Counted from the stretch's first letter, positions 8,805 to 17,600 are shown. The stretch is DNA of 64,000 bases from JADLGL01 sp963823045 (GCA_963823045.1 CAWGKA010000004.1:124001-188000); one strand, 5' to 3'. The notes: a model not told the origin generated them from the sequence alone. Numbers and translations: made by a program.

Positions 8805-9070
8805 CGACATTGCATCGCATGGAACGGCTCGCACGGCGCGGGCTGGTCGAACTGGCAACGCCGCAACGAGCGACCGCACGTTCCGGCCTTGCCATCGGCG
8901 GCACCGCGCTTGGAGTAACCGCCCTCGGCGTCGCGGCGCTCGGCGCCTTTGCCATCGGCGTGCTTGCAATCGGCCGCATATCGGCGCGCGAAGTGCACAT
9001 CGAGAAGCTGTCGGTCGGCGAAATCGAGATTGAGCGCGGCCGTCGCCACGGGCCGTTCCGTCGCCGGTGA
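8801..9070 (+). CDS. Small glycine-periodic hydrophobic protein, 89 residues
   Basis: Starts with an ATGA overlap on the preceding gene and ends with a GTGA overlap on the next. After a basic N-terminal region (ERLARRGLVELATPQRA), residues about 28-58 repeat a G-x-x-A-x-G pattern (GGTALGVTALGVAALGAFAI), followed by a polar tail with IEKLSVGEIEIERG. The pattern could be a closely packed membrane helix hairpin or a short beta-solenoid. I do not recognise a family. Conservation of the overlaps would support that it is translated. Confidence 0.55.
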   Translation: MTTLHRMERLARRGLVELATPQRATARSGLAIGGTALGVTALGVAALGAFAIGVLAIGRISAREVHIEKLSVGEIEIERGRRHGPFRRR

Positions 9071-9945
9071 AGCTCCTCGTTTTCGGCCCCGGCTATTCCT
9101 CATCGGCTGCAATCGAGCGGTTGCGCGATCGCGCCGAATGGATTGCCGCCACAGCACGCAGTGATGAGGCCGCGGCCGACCTTGAGCGTCGCGGCATTCG
9201 CGCGCTCTACTTCAGCGGCACCGGGGCATCCGACGAAGTCCACATGGCGCTCGGCGAGGCGACGCATCTCCTCGTCTCCATCCCGCCCGGCGATAATGGC
9301 GATCCGGTGTTGGCCGCGTTCGCCGAAACAATACGCGAGGCGCCTGAGCTGAAGAGCGTCGTCTATCTCTCCACCGTCGGCGTCTACGGCGATCACGGCG
9401 GTGCCTGGGTCGATGAGAGGACACCGCCGCGTCCGAAAAGCGCCCGCTCGCTCGCGCGCTTTAGGGCCGAGCAGGCCTGGCTTGATCTCGCCGCCGAAGC
9501 CGAAATACCCCTGGCGGTGCTGCGCCTGGGCGGTATCTACGGTCCTGCGCGCAATGCCCTCGCCAACCTCGCCGACGGCACGGCGCGCCGGATCGTGAAG
9601 CCGGATCAGGTGTTCAATCGCATCCACGTCGACGACATCGCTGCCGCTATTGACGCCGCTTTTGCGCGGGATGCGGCGGGCGTTTTCAATGTGGTCGATG
9701 ACGAGCCGGCGCCCGCCCAGGACGTGGTCGCCTATGCGGCAGGCTTGATGGGCGTCGCCCCGCCGCCCGAACTACCCTTCGACGAGGCCGATCTGACTCC
9801 GATGGCGCGTTCCTTCTACGGTGAGAACAAGCGCGTGCGGAATGAACACCTGAAAAGCAGTCTCGGCCTTGAGCTGGCGTACCCCACCTACCGTGAGGGG
9901 CTGGTCGCATTGTGGAGAGCCGGGGAGGGACGATCGCCCGATTGA
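9067..9945 (+). CDS. SDR-family NAD(P)-dependent epimerase-like protein
   Basis: 292 residues from GTG 9067, which overlaps the previous stop. It has the extended-SDR nucleotide fold but with a degenerate glycine motif (LVFGPGYSSSAAI). YLSTVGVYGDHGG contributes the Ser and Tyr region, VLRLGGIYGPARNAL follows, and NRIHVDDIAAAI closes the Rossmann core. It resembles YeeZ-like proteins encoded next to queG or GST genes in alphaproteobacteria. It is the last gene of the fzlA-queG run. Substrate unknown. Confidence 0.8.
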   Translation: MKLLVFGPGYSSSAAIERLRDRAEWIAATARSDEAAADLERRGIRALYFSGTGASDEVHMALGEATHLLVSIPPGDNGDPVLAAFAETIREAPELKSVVYLSTVGVYGDHGGAWVDERTPPRPKSARSLARFRAEQAWLDLAAEAEIPLAVLRLGGIYGPARNALANLADGTARRIVKPDQVFNRIHVDDIAAAIDAAFARDAAGVFNVVDDEPAPAQDVVAYAAGLMGVAPPPELPFDEADLTPMARSFYGENKRVRNEHLKSSLGLELAYPTYREGLVALWRAGEGRSPD

Positions 9946-10020
9946 AGGCGATCAAGGCTTGCGCCGGGCACGTGCCGACATAATCTCAGTATGAGAGCTT
10001 ACTGTTGAGGAGAGCGTTCC

Positions 10021-10587
10021 ATGCAAGTGCCGCTTGAGCTGGCCTTCCACCATGTCGATCCGACCGAATGGGCCGAGGTCGAGATCAACGAACGCTTGAC
10101 CAAGCTCGAGAAAATGTATGGGCGCATCACCAGCTGCCGGGTGCGCATCGAACGGCCGAACCAGACCCATGGCGTGCCGCCGGTCGTCCGCATGGAATTG
10201 GGGATTCCCGGCCATGCCGACCTCATCATTGCTCCCGATGCGGAGCATATTCAGCGCCGCTTTCAGGAGCCGGATCTCAGGAAGGCGATTAACGAAACCT
10301 TCCGCATCGCCGAGCGGCAGCTGTTGGCGCTCAAGGAACAGCGCAGCCGGCGCACCAAGCAGCCGCACCACGACGACGCCAACCAGTATCTCGGCCAGGT
10401 TGCCGAAATGCACGCCGAGGACGACCACGGCTTCCTCATCACCAAGGAAGGCGGTCTCCTCTATTTTCACCGCAACAGCGTGCTGAACGGGGATTTCGAC
10501 GGGATGGAGCGCGGAACCGAGGTCTATTACGTCGAGGAAGTCGGCGACACCGGCCCCCTCGCCACCAAGGTGCGCCTCAAGGGCTAG
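10021..10587 (+). CDS. HPF/RaiA-like ribosome-associated protein with C-terminal cold-shock-like domain
   Basis: 188 residues with a good ribosome site (GAGGAGAG) before ATG 10021. Residues 1-105 resemble the S30AE/HPF fold (MQVPLELAFHHVDPTEWAEV; VRIERPNQTH). Residues about 120-188 form a beta-rich cold-shock-like domain: ITKEGGLLYFHRNSVL, then GTEVYYVEEVGDTGP. This two-domain type differs from long HPF and is probably a ribosome- or RNA-binding stress factor. Its 3' end overlaps the convergent hydrolase gene by 11 bases. Confidence 0.75.
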   Translation: MQVPLELAFHHVDPTEWAEVEINERLTKLEKMYGRITSCRVRIERPNQTHGVPPVVRMELGIPGHADLIIAPDAEHIQRRFQEPDLRKAINETFRIAERQLLALKEQRSRRTKQPHHDDANQYLGQVAEMHAEDDHGFLITKEGGLLYFHRNSVLNGDFDGMERGTEVYYVEEVGDTGPLATKVRLKG

Positions 10588-11362
10588 CCTCCGCGGCCGT
10601 CGCGATGAGCCCGTCCAGCGCGTCGCGGAGGAGGACAAGATCCTCCGGCCGCGACAGGCGGTGGTCGCCGTCCTTCACCAGCGTCAGCACGACGTCGTCG
10701 CTGGCGAGGCGCTCGACCAGCGTATTGGCGTCACGCCAGGGCACCTCGGCGTCGCGCATGCCCTGCAGGATATGCACCGGGCAGCCCACCTCGATCAGGC
10801 GGTCGCCGAACAGGTGCTTTTCGCCGTCATCGATCAGCGTCTTGGTGATCGGCACGGGCGTGCCGCCATAGGCGTTCGGCGCGTAGTAGATGCCGGCCTC
10901 GGCGAGCTCCCGTCGCGCCGCCTTCGGCATCGCGTCCCAAATCAGCGCCCGGGTCATATCGACGGCAGGGGCGATCAGCACCAATCCGGCAACCCGCCCG
11001 CCGCCCGGCTTGCGGCGCTCAGCATCGGCAAGGAGCAGGGACAGCCAGCCGCCCATCGACGAGCCGACAAGGATCTGTGGGCCGGCGGTCGCCGCGAAGG
11101 CCGCCTGGGCGTCCTCCAGCCAGCGCGAGATCGTGCCGTCCTCAAAGACGCCTTCCGATTGGCCCTGGCCGGAATAGTCGAAGCGGCTATAGGCGATGCC
11201 CTTTTTGGCGGCGTAGCCGTCCAGCGCAACGGCCTTGGTGCCCATCATGTCGGAGCGAAAGCCGCCGAGCCAGACAATACCGGGGGCGCTGCCTGCCCGC
11301 GCGATCGTGGCAACGCGGCGCTTGTCCGGGCCAACGGTCAGCCACGTGATTTCATCCGTCAT
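10577..11362 (-). CDS. Alpha/beta hydrolase
   Basis: 261-residue serine hydrolase without a signal peptide. The nucleophile elbow is GSSMGGWLSLL; the likely acid is in QGMRDAEVPW and the likely His in KDGDHRLSRPEDL. The N-terminal sheet carries GIVWLGGFRSDM, which supplies the oxyanion hole. It resembles ABHD10-like or YfhR-like cytosolic esterases. No adjacent gene indicates the substrate. Confidence 0.85.
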   Translation of the reverse strand: MTDEITWLTVGPDKRRVATIARAGSAPGIVWLGGFRSDMMGTKAVALDGYAAKKGIAYSRFDYSGQGQSEGVFEDGTISRWLEDAQAAFAATAGPQILVGSSMGGWLSLLLADAERRKPGGGRVAGLVLIAPAVDMTRALIWDAMPKAARRELAEAGIYYAPNAYGGTPVPITKTLIDDGEKHLFGDRLIEVGCPVHILQGMRDAEVPWRDANTLVERLASDDVVLTLVKDGDHRLSRPEDLVLLRDALDGLIATAAEASP

Positions 11363-11600
11363 GGGCAGTTATCCCTCAACAATTGTAGCGACTTGCAGTT
11401 AGGGGCCGCGCGACAGACCTGCCACAGCACATCCGCAAAATAAGGACAGGACGGCCCCCGCGGTTGACTTCGGACCCCCACGGTCACAAGTGTTGCCTGC
11501 AGGCACCGGCAGGTTCGGCCATCGAAGGCCGCCCGACATATGCGCTGGGCCGCAATCGTTTGTAACCGACTATCCGAAACGACTAGAGGAGAACGCAACC

Positions 11601-12137
11601 ATTCGTCGACCCCACAGAGCACCCCCTACGACCAAAGAGGGACCGCGCGTTAATCAAGACATTCGCGCTTTTGAAGTTCAGTTGATCGGCCAGGACGGAG
11701 AGAATCTCGGTCCGACCCCCACCGATGAGGCGATCCGTATCGCCGAAGAGGCCGGTCTCGATCTCGTCGAAATCTCGCCCAATGCCGTCCCGCCTGTTTG
11801 CAAGGTGATGGACTTCGGCCGCTTCAAATATCAGTCGCAGAAGAAGGCCGCCGAGGCGCGCAAGAAGCAGAAGGTTGTCGAGGTCAAGGAGATCAAGATG
11901 CGCCCCAACATCGACACGCATGACTATGACGTGAAGATGCGAGCGATGAAGAAATTCTTCGACGAAGGCGACAAGGTGAAGGTCACGCTCCGCTTCCGCG
12001 GTCGCGAGATGGCCCACCAGGAACTCGGCATGCAATTGCTCGACAAGGTGAAATCCGAGACGCTCGATCTCGCCAAGGTCGAAGCCGAGCCCAAGCTCGA
12101 AGGCCGCCAGATGATCATGGTGCTGGCGCCGCGCTAG
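11601..12137 (+). CDS. infC: Translation initiation factor IF-3
   Basis: 178 residues from an ATT start codon at 11601, preceded by ribosome site AGAGGAGA at suitable spacing. No ATG/GTG/TTG gives a better start, and the family N terminus (I/M)RRPHRAPP fits exactly here. The N domain contains VNQDIRAFEVQLIG and SPNAVPPVCKVMDFGRFKYQ; the C domain follows from KMRPNIDTHDYDVKM to the end. ATT starts in infC are known in E. coli to permit autorepression by IF-3, which rejects non-canonical start codons. It lies upstream of rpmI-rplT, as in many bacteria. Confidence 0.95.
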   Translation: MRRPHRAPPTTKEGPRVNQDIRAFEVQLIGQDGENLGPTPTDEAIRIAEEAGLDLVEISPNAVPPVCKVMDFGRFKYQSQKKAAEARKKQKVVEVKEIKMRPNIDTHDYDVKMRAMKKFFDEGDKVKVTLRFRGREMAHQELGMQLLDKVKSETLDLAKVEAEPKLEGRQMIMVLAPR

Positions 12138-12416
12138 GCGACGCCCGGCGCAGGCGGCACCCCGCCCGGCTGATAGGCGCGCCGTTGCCCGGCCAGAAGC
12201 AAGCTGGCTGGAAGAGGTAGCGGCGGCCGCGCCCACCTTCATCCGGCGGTTCGTCCAAGCGCGACCTTTGTCCGCTTGCCTCAGGCGCTTCGGCTCACTA
12301 TAACGCCGCGTCTCCCGCCGCCCGGCCTGTAGGGCATGCCGTGGCGGTTGCGGATGCTCGATCACAATTCGAACAAATGAGGCGCCGCCCGGCGGATAGC
12401 CTCGATGGAGAGCGAA

Positions 12417-12617
12417 ATGCCCAAGATGAAGACCAAGAGCGGCGCCAAGAAGCGATTCAAGGTGACCGGCTCCGGCAAGGTCGTTGTTGCCCAGGCCGGC
12501 AAGCGCCACGGCATGATCAAGCGCAGCAGCAAGTTCATTCGCAACGCCCGCGGTACGACCACCCTGGCCGACGCCGACGCGAAGATTGTGAAGAAGTTCT
12601 TCCTGCCCAACGCCTGA
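12417..12617 (+). CDS. rpmI: 50S ribosomal protein L35
   Basis: 66 residues, MPKMKTKSGAKKRFKVTGSG at the start and SSKFIRNARGTTTLADADAK later: a standard bL35, very basic. The ATG at 12417 is chosen over an upstream in-frame ATG at 12405 because MPKMKT is the invariant family start. It precedes rplT by 24 bases, and the pair forms the classic L35-L20 operon. The 279 bases between infC and rpmI hold no gene that I can support. Confidence 0.97.
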   Translation: MPKMKTKSGAKKRFKVTGSGKVVVAQAGKRHGMIKRSSKFIRNARGTTTLADADAKIVKKFFLPNA

Positions 12618-12641
12618 CGCGATTCCCGAAGGAGAAACGCC

Positions 12642-12998
12642 ATGTCCCGTGTGAAGCGCGGCGTCACCGCCCATGCTCGCCACAAGAAGGTTCTGAAGCG
12701 CGCCGAGGGCTATTACGGCCGCCGCAAGAACACCATCCGCGTCGCCAAGCAGGCCGTCGACAAAGCGGCCCAATATGCCTATCGCGACCGCAAGAATCGG
12801 AAGCGCACCTTCCGCGCCCTTTGGATCCAGCGCATCAACGCCGCCGCTCGCATGAACGGCCTCACCTATGGCCGATTTATCGACGGGCTCGGCAAGGCCG
12901 GGGTCGAGGTCGACCGCAAGATGCTGGCCGATCTCGCCGTCCACGAGCCGGATGCGTTCAAGGCATTGGTCGAGCGCGCCCAGAGCGCCCTCGGCTGA
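12642..12998 (+). CDS. rplT: 50S ribosomal protein L20
   Basis: 118 residues, standard bL20 length. The family core is clear: RVKRGVTAHARHKKVLKRAE, then GYYGRRKNTIRVAKQAV, YAYRDRKNRKRTFRALWIQR and INAAARMNGLTYGRFI. It is needed for early 50S assembly. Ribosome site GAAGGAGAAA precedes the ATG. In other bacteria L20 represses the operon through an mRNA site upstream of rpmI; I could not identify that structure here. Confidence 0.97.
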   Translation: MSRVKRGVTAHARHKKVLKRAEGYYGRRKNTIRVAKQAVDKAAQYAYRDRKNRKRTFRALWIQRINAAARMNGLTYGRFIDGLGKAGVEVDRKMLADLAVHEPDAFKALVERAQSALG

Positions 12999-13010
12999 TA
13001 GCCTGAAGGT

Positions 13011-13034
13011 TGGTGACCGGCCTCCCGGTCACCA
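13011..13034 (+). terminator. Perfect 10-bp hairpin after rplT
   Basis: TGGTGACCGG and CCGGTCACCA form a perfect 10-bp stem with a CCTC tetraloop, starting 12 bases after the rplT stop. No T-run follows, so it may act as a 3' stabiliser, a weak terminator or part of the pheS leader rather than a classical intrinsic terminator. Confidence 0.5.
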
Positions 13035-13080
13035 GCATCCGCGCCAAAGCCTTGATTCCCGAGCTTTTGAGCTGAGCCGG

Positions 13081-13128
13081 TCCGGGCGCGCGCCCGGATC
13101 TTGCCTGGCCTGTCCCCTTGGATAGGCC
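13081..13128 (+). promoter_or_regulatory. Two further hairpins in the pheS leader
   Basis: TCCGGGC-GCGC-GCCCGGA (13081-13098) is a perfect 7-bp stem. GGCCTGTCC-CCTT-GGATAGGCC (13107-13128) is a 9-bp stem including one G-U pair. With the hairpin after rplT, three strong hairpins precede pheS. I see no Phe-rich leader peptide and no T-box sequence. Confidence 0.4.
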
Positions 13129-13172
13129 ATCCGAGTTGCCAAGAATCAGGCCGTGAAGCATTAGAGGGCACC

Positions 13173-14255
13173 ATGTCCGACATCGAGGCCCTGGAAACCG
13201 AGATCAACGCCGCCATCGCCGGAGCAGGCGATGAGGCGTCGCTCGAGGCGGTGCGCGTTGCCGCGCTCGGCAAGAAGGGCTCGGTATCCGAACTCATGAA
13301 GACCCTCGGGACAATGTCGCCCGAGGAGCGGAAGGACGCCGGCCCGCGGCTCAACGGCCTCAAGGATCGCGTCGGCGAGGCGTTGTCCGCCCGCCGGGAG
13401 ATCCTGAAGGAGGAGGCGCTGACCCGCCGCCTCGCCGCCGAAATGGCCGATGTTTCGCTTCCCGTCCGTCCGTCGCCGCTCGACACCGGCCGCATTCACC
13501 CCGTCAGCCAGGTCATCGATGAGATCACCATCATCTGCGCCGATCTTGGCTTCTCCGTCGCCGAGGGGCCGGATATCGAGACGGACTACTACAATTTCAC
13601 CGCGCTCAATTTCCCCGAGGGCCATCCCGCCCGCGAGATGCACGACACCTTCTTCCTCAATGATCGGGAGGATGGTGAGAGGCTCGTTCTGCGCACCCAC
13701 ACATCGCCGGTGCAGATCCGGACGATGGAAAGCCAGAAGCCGCCCATCCGCGTCGTTATTCCGGGCCGCACCTATCGCTGCGATTCCGACCAGACGCACA
13801 CGCCGATGTTCCATCAGCTCGAAGGGCTGGTGATCGACGAGACCACCCATATTGGTCATCTGAAGTGGACGCTCGAGGAATTCTGCAAGGCCTTCTTCGA
13901 GGTCAAGAACGTGCAGATGCGTTTCCGGCCGAGCTTCTTCCCGTTCACCGAGCCGTCCATGGAAGTCGACATTCGCTGCCGCCGCATCGGCAATGAGATT
14001 CGCTTCGGCGAGGGCGATGACTGGCTGGAGATCCTCGGCTGCGGCATGGTCCATCCGAACGTGCTGCGCCATGGCGGCATCGATCCGGACCGCTATCAGG
14101 GCTTCGCCTGGGGCATGGGGATCGACCGCATTGCCATGCTGAAATATGGCATGGCCGACCTGCGCGCGTTCTTCGACGCCGACATCCGTTGGCTGCGCCA
14201 CTATGGCTTCCGCCCGCTTGACCTGCCGACGCTGACCGCCGGCCTGTCCACATGA
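13173..14255 (+). CDS. pheS: Phenylalanyl-tRNA synthetase alpha subunit
   Basis: 360 residues. The N-terminal coiled-coil (residues 1-90) is followed by the class II catalytic core: motif 2 region RTHTSPVQIRTM and PGRTYRCDSDQTHTPMFHQL, then FRPSFFPFTEPSMEVDI, and motif 3 GFAWGMGIDRIAMLKYGM. ATG 13173 is preceded by GAGGGC and gives the usual MSDIEALE start. It is translationally coupled to a sulfotransferase gene rather than directly to pheT (ATGA overlap). Confidence 0.97.
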   Translation: MSDIEALETEINAAIAGAGDEASLEAVRVAALGKKGSVSELMKTLGTMSPEERKDAGPRLNGLKDRVGEALSARREILKEEALTRRLAAEMADVSLPVRPSPLDTGRIHPVSQVIDEITIICADLGFSVAEGPDIETDYYNFTALNFPEGHPAREMHDTFFLNDREDGERLVLRTHTSPVQIRTMESQKPPIRVVIPGRTYRCDSDQTHTPMFHQLEGLVIDETTHIGHLKWTLEEFCKAFFEVKNVQMRFRPSFFPFTEPSMEVDIRCRRIGNEIRFGEGDDWLEILGCGMVHPNVLRHGGIDPDRYQGFAWGMGIDRIAMLKYGMADLRAFFDADIRWLRHYGFRPLDLPTLTAGLST

Positions 14256-15175
14256 GGGACGGTGTTTCCGCAACGGACGGCGATACGGCAAGCGACGAGC
14301 GTCGCCGGCTCATCTATGTCGGCGGCTATGGACGCAGCGGCTCGACACTGCTCGGGCGCGTTCTGGCGCAGCGTCAGAACACGCTGGTGCTCGGAGAGGT
14401 CGTCCGCACCGCCCGGCGCCTCACGCGAAGCAAGCGGAGAAGCCTCTACTGCACGTGCGGCAAGCCGCTCGGGCGTTGTCGGGTCTGGCGAAACATCCCG
14501 GCGGTCGTCAGCGCCAGGTCGCCCCGCAATGTCGACCGGCGCACGCATCTGACGATGCTTGAAGCGGTGATGGCGTCGACCGAGCACCACAATATTGTCG
14601 ATTCGTCGAAGACGGCGCTGCGACAGGCCCTCGCACCGGGCTATCTCATGCGCAATCTCGATGCCGATTTCCTGATGATCCACCTCGTGCGCGACCCGCG
14701 CGGCGTCGCCTATTCCTTCCTGCGCGACCGCGTTCGCCGAGGCGAAACGCCGTCCTTCTGGACCTCCCTTCGCGTGACCCTGAAGGTCGCCACCGCATGG
14801 TCGGCCGCCAATGTCGCTGCCGAACTTTTCGGTCTGCGCCACCGCGACGCCTATGTCCGGGTTCGCTACGAGGACGCGCTGCTTACCGGCGTTCCGGAGA
14901 AACTGCATCCGATGATTCCGCAGGGACCTCTGAACGGTCTGCCGTTGCGCAAGGCGAAAGCGAACCATCACGCCGTTGCCGGCAACCGCATGCGTTACGA
15001 TCGCGCGGTAACGATCGCGCTCGACGAGGATTGGCGGGAGCAACTGAGCCCGGGCCTTTCGGCGCTGGTGACGGCGATCTGCTTCCCCTTCGTCCTTCGC
15101 TATCGCTACGGCATCACCCGCAACGCGGAACGCCATGCGCCAGCGCCGGCACAACGGACCGGGGGCAACCGATGA
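14252..15175 (+). CDS. Sulfotransferase family protein inserted between pheS and pheT
   Basis: 307 residues. The 5'-phosphosulfate binding loop is YVGGYGRSGSTLLGRVL (about residues 22-38), and the 3'-phosphate motif is LVRDPRGVAYSFLRDRV (about 146-162), the pattern of PAPS-dependent sulfotransferases. YCTCGKPLGRCRVW adds a Cys cluster at about 65-78. There is no signal peptide, so a cytoplasmic acceptor is likely. It overlaps pheS upstream and pheT downstream by ATGA, so all three are expected to be co-translated. The acceptor (lipid, glycan or small metabolite) is unknown. cysD/cysNC (PAPS supply) and cysQ lie 12-18 kb away. Confidence 0.8.
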   Translation: MRDGVSATDGDTASDERRRLIYVGGYGRSGSTLLGRVLAQRQNTLVLGEVVRTARRLTRSKRRSLYCTCGKPLGRCRVWRNIPAVVSARSPRNVDRRTHLTMLEAVMASTEHHNIVDSSKTALRQALAPGYLMRNLDADFLMIHLVRDPRGVAYSFLRDRVRRGETPSFWTSLRVTLKVATAWSAANVAAELFGLRHRDAYVRVRYEDALLTGVPEKLHPMIPQGPLNGLPLRKAKANHHAVAGNRMRYDRAVTIALDEDWREQLSPGLSALVTAICFPFVLRYRYGITRNAERHAPAPAQRTGGNR

Positions 15176-17594
15176 AGTTCACTCTGTCGTGGCTCAAGGA
15201 GCATCTCGACACCAAGGCAAGCGTCGGCGAGATCGCCGACACGCTGACCCGTATCGGCCTCGAAGTCGAAAGCATTGAGGACAAGGCGAAGGCGCTGGCG
15301 CCGTTCCGCATCGCCGCCGTGCTTACTGCCGAGCAGCATCCGAATGCCGATCGCCTGCGCGTCTGCACCGTCGACCCTGGCGACGGCAAGATCGTGCAGG
15401 TCGTCTGCGGGGCGCCGAACGCGCGCGCGGGCATTAAGGGCGTCTTCGCTGCGCCTGGGACGCACATCCCGGGCACCGCCGTCGACCTCAAGGTCGGCAC
15501 CATCCGCGGCGTCGAATCCCACGGCATGCTCCTGTCCGAGCGCGAACTCGGCCTCTCCGATGCGCATGAGGGGATCATCGAACTGTCCGACGATGCGCCG
15601 GTCGGTCATGCCTATGCCGACTGGATGAAGCTCAACGATCCGGTCATCGACGTCGCAATCACGCCGAACCGGCCCGATTGCCTCGGCGTTTCCGGCATCG
15701 CCCGCGATCTCGCCGCCGCCGGCCTCGGCAAGCTTGTCGAACGGCCGAACGAGACGATCCCCGGAACCTTCCCTTGCCCCGTCGACGTCTCGCTCGATTT
15801 CGACGAGACGCCGTCGCTGTGCCCGGCCTTCGGCCTTCGCCTTGTCCGCGGCATCAAGAACGGCCCGTCGCCGGAATGGCTGCAGCGCCGCCTCCGTGAG
15901 ATCGGTCTCCGGCCGATCAACGCGCTCGTCGATATCACCAATTTCCTCACCTTTGACCGCAACCGGCCGCTACATGTCTTCGACGCCGCCAAGGTCGCGG
16001 GCAATCTCGTCGTCCGCCGCGGCCGCGAAGGCGAGGCGGTGCTGGCGCTCGACGGCCGTACCTACAAGCTCGACGATTCCATGTGCGTCATCGCCGACGA
16101 CAATGGCGTCGAGTCGATCGCCGGCATCATGGGTGGCGAGCTGTCCGGCTGCACCGACGACGACGACGGATGTCCTCATTGAATCGGCGCTGTGGGAGCC
16201 ACTCAACATCGCGCGCACCGGCCGCCAACTCGGCATCAATTCCGACGCCCGCTTCCGTTTCGAGCGCGGCGTCGATCCCGGCCTTCATGCTGCCTGGTCT
16301 TCGATCTCGCGACGCGCATGGTGCTGGAACTGTGCGGCGGCGAAGCAAGCGATATCGTCGTCGCCGGCGTCGTGCCGGATACGCGCCGCACCATCAATTC
16401 CCGACCAGCGAAGTGCGCCGCCTCGCCGGTATCGACGTGCCGACAACGAAGATGCTGGCGATCTTCGGCGCTCTCGGTTTCGATGCTTCCGGCAGCCGTG
16501 GGCAGGCCCTCAGCGTCGTCGCTCCGAGCTGGCGTCCCGACATTGATGGCAAGGCCGATCTCGTCGAGGAGATTGTCCGCATCATCGGCGTCGACGAGGT
16601 TCCGTCCACACCGCTGACGCGCGCCGCCGGCGTTGCGCCGCCGGTGCTGACGACGGGGCAGAAGCGCACCCGCGCGGCCAAGCGGGCGCTCGCCGCCTCT
16701 GGTCTTGCCGAGGCAATGACCTGGTCGTTCATCTCGACGAAGGAGGCGGTTGCCTTTGGCGGCGGAGAACCCGCCCTGACGCTCGTCAATCCGATTTCCG
16801 CTGACATGTCCGACATGCGGCCGAGCCTGCTGCCAGGCCTCATCGCGGCCGCCAAGCGCAATGCCGATCGCGGCTTCGGCGACCTCGCGCTGTTCGAAGT
16901 GGGGCAGATCTATCGCGGCGTGCGGCCGGAGGATCAGTTCACCGCGGCAACCGGCATCCGCCGTGGCACGGACGGCGTCAACGGCGGCGGCCGCCATTGG
17001 TCAGGCGCCGCCGACGCCGTCTCCGTATTCGACGCCAAGGCCGATCTCATGGCGCTTCTGGATGCGCTGGGCGCGCCGACAACGAAGCTTCAGATCGTCG
17101 CCGAGGGACCGGCTTGGTTCCATCCCGGTCGTGTCGGCACCATTCAGTTGGGTCCGAAGAACATTCTCGGCGTATTCGGCGAACTGCATCCTTCCGTTCT
17201 GGAAGCGCTCGACGCGGACGGCCCGATCGTCGGCTTTGAGGCGATCCTCGAAGCGCTGCCGGCGCCGAAGGCGCGCGCGACGCGCACCAAACCGCCGCTC
17301 GATCTCGTCGACCTGCAGCCGGTGCGGCGCGACTTCGCCTTTGTCGTTGATCGCACCGTTCCGGCGGCGAACATCATTCGCGCCGCCGAGAACGCCGACC
17401 GCAAGCTGGTGACCGGCGTCGCCGTATTCGATCTGTTCGAGGGCGCATCGCTCGGGACGGACAAGAAGTCGATCGCAATCGAGGTGACGCTGCAGCCGAC
17501 GGAGCGCACCCTGACCGACGCCGAGATCGACGCTGCGGCCGAGAAGATCGTGGCCGATGTCGCCAAGGCGACCGGAGCCGCGCTGCGCGGCTAG
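15172..17594 (+). CDS. pheT: Phenylalanyl-tRNA synthetase beta subunit, with four single-base frame breaks
   Basis: Corrected length about 806 residues, normal for PheT. Domains in order: N-terminal B1, EMAP-like tRNA-binding domain (PFRIAAVLTAEQHPNADRLR), B3/B4 editing domain (GLRPINALVDITNFLT), B5 (GVVPDTRRTI then FPTSEVRRLAG), the class II-like core, and a C-terminal ferredoxin-fold anticodon domain (PVRRDFAFVVDRTVPAANII). Breaks: in the GAC repeat at about 16156-16168 (+1), CCC at 16277-16279 (+1), C at about 16302 (+1), and AATTCCC at about 16396-16402 (-1). Correcting them restores the family text GVDPAFMLPGLDLATRM. The gene is essential, so sequence error is likely. Confidence 0.93.
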
Positions 17595-17600
17595 CCAGCC

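Noticed and set aside
7791..8969. Long minus-strand open frame (392 codons) across queG and the YdeI-family gene
   Set aside because: It is the antisense shadow of clear plus-strand genes; the sequence is Arg/Ala-rich without motifs. Many similar shadows (for example at 11583-12944 and 32322-35453) were left out for the same reason.
11464..11492. TTGACT followed 17 bases later by CAAGTG as an infC promoter
   Set aside because: The -35 is good but the -10 is poor; not strong enough to list as a feature.
12138..12416. An L20-binding leader (pseudo-knot) upstream of rpmI
   Set aside because: Expected from E. coli and Bacillus, but I found no convincing long-range pairing or attenuator in these bases.
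16150..16410. Programmed ribosomal frameshifting in pheT or the pho genes
   Set aside because: Break contexts differ from one another, no slippery heptamer or downstream pseudoknot recurs, and both +1 and -1 events occur in one gene. Sequence error explains all of them more simply.
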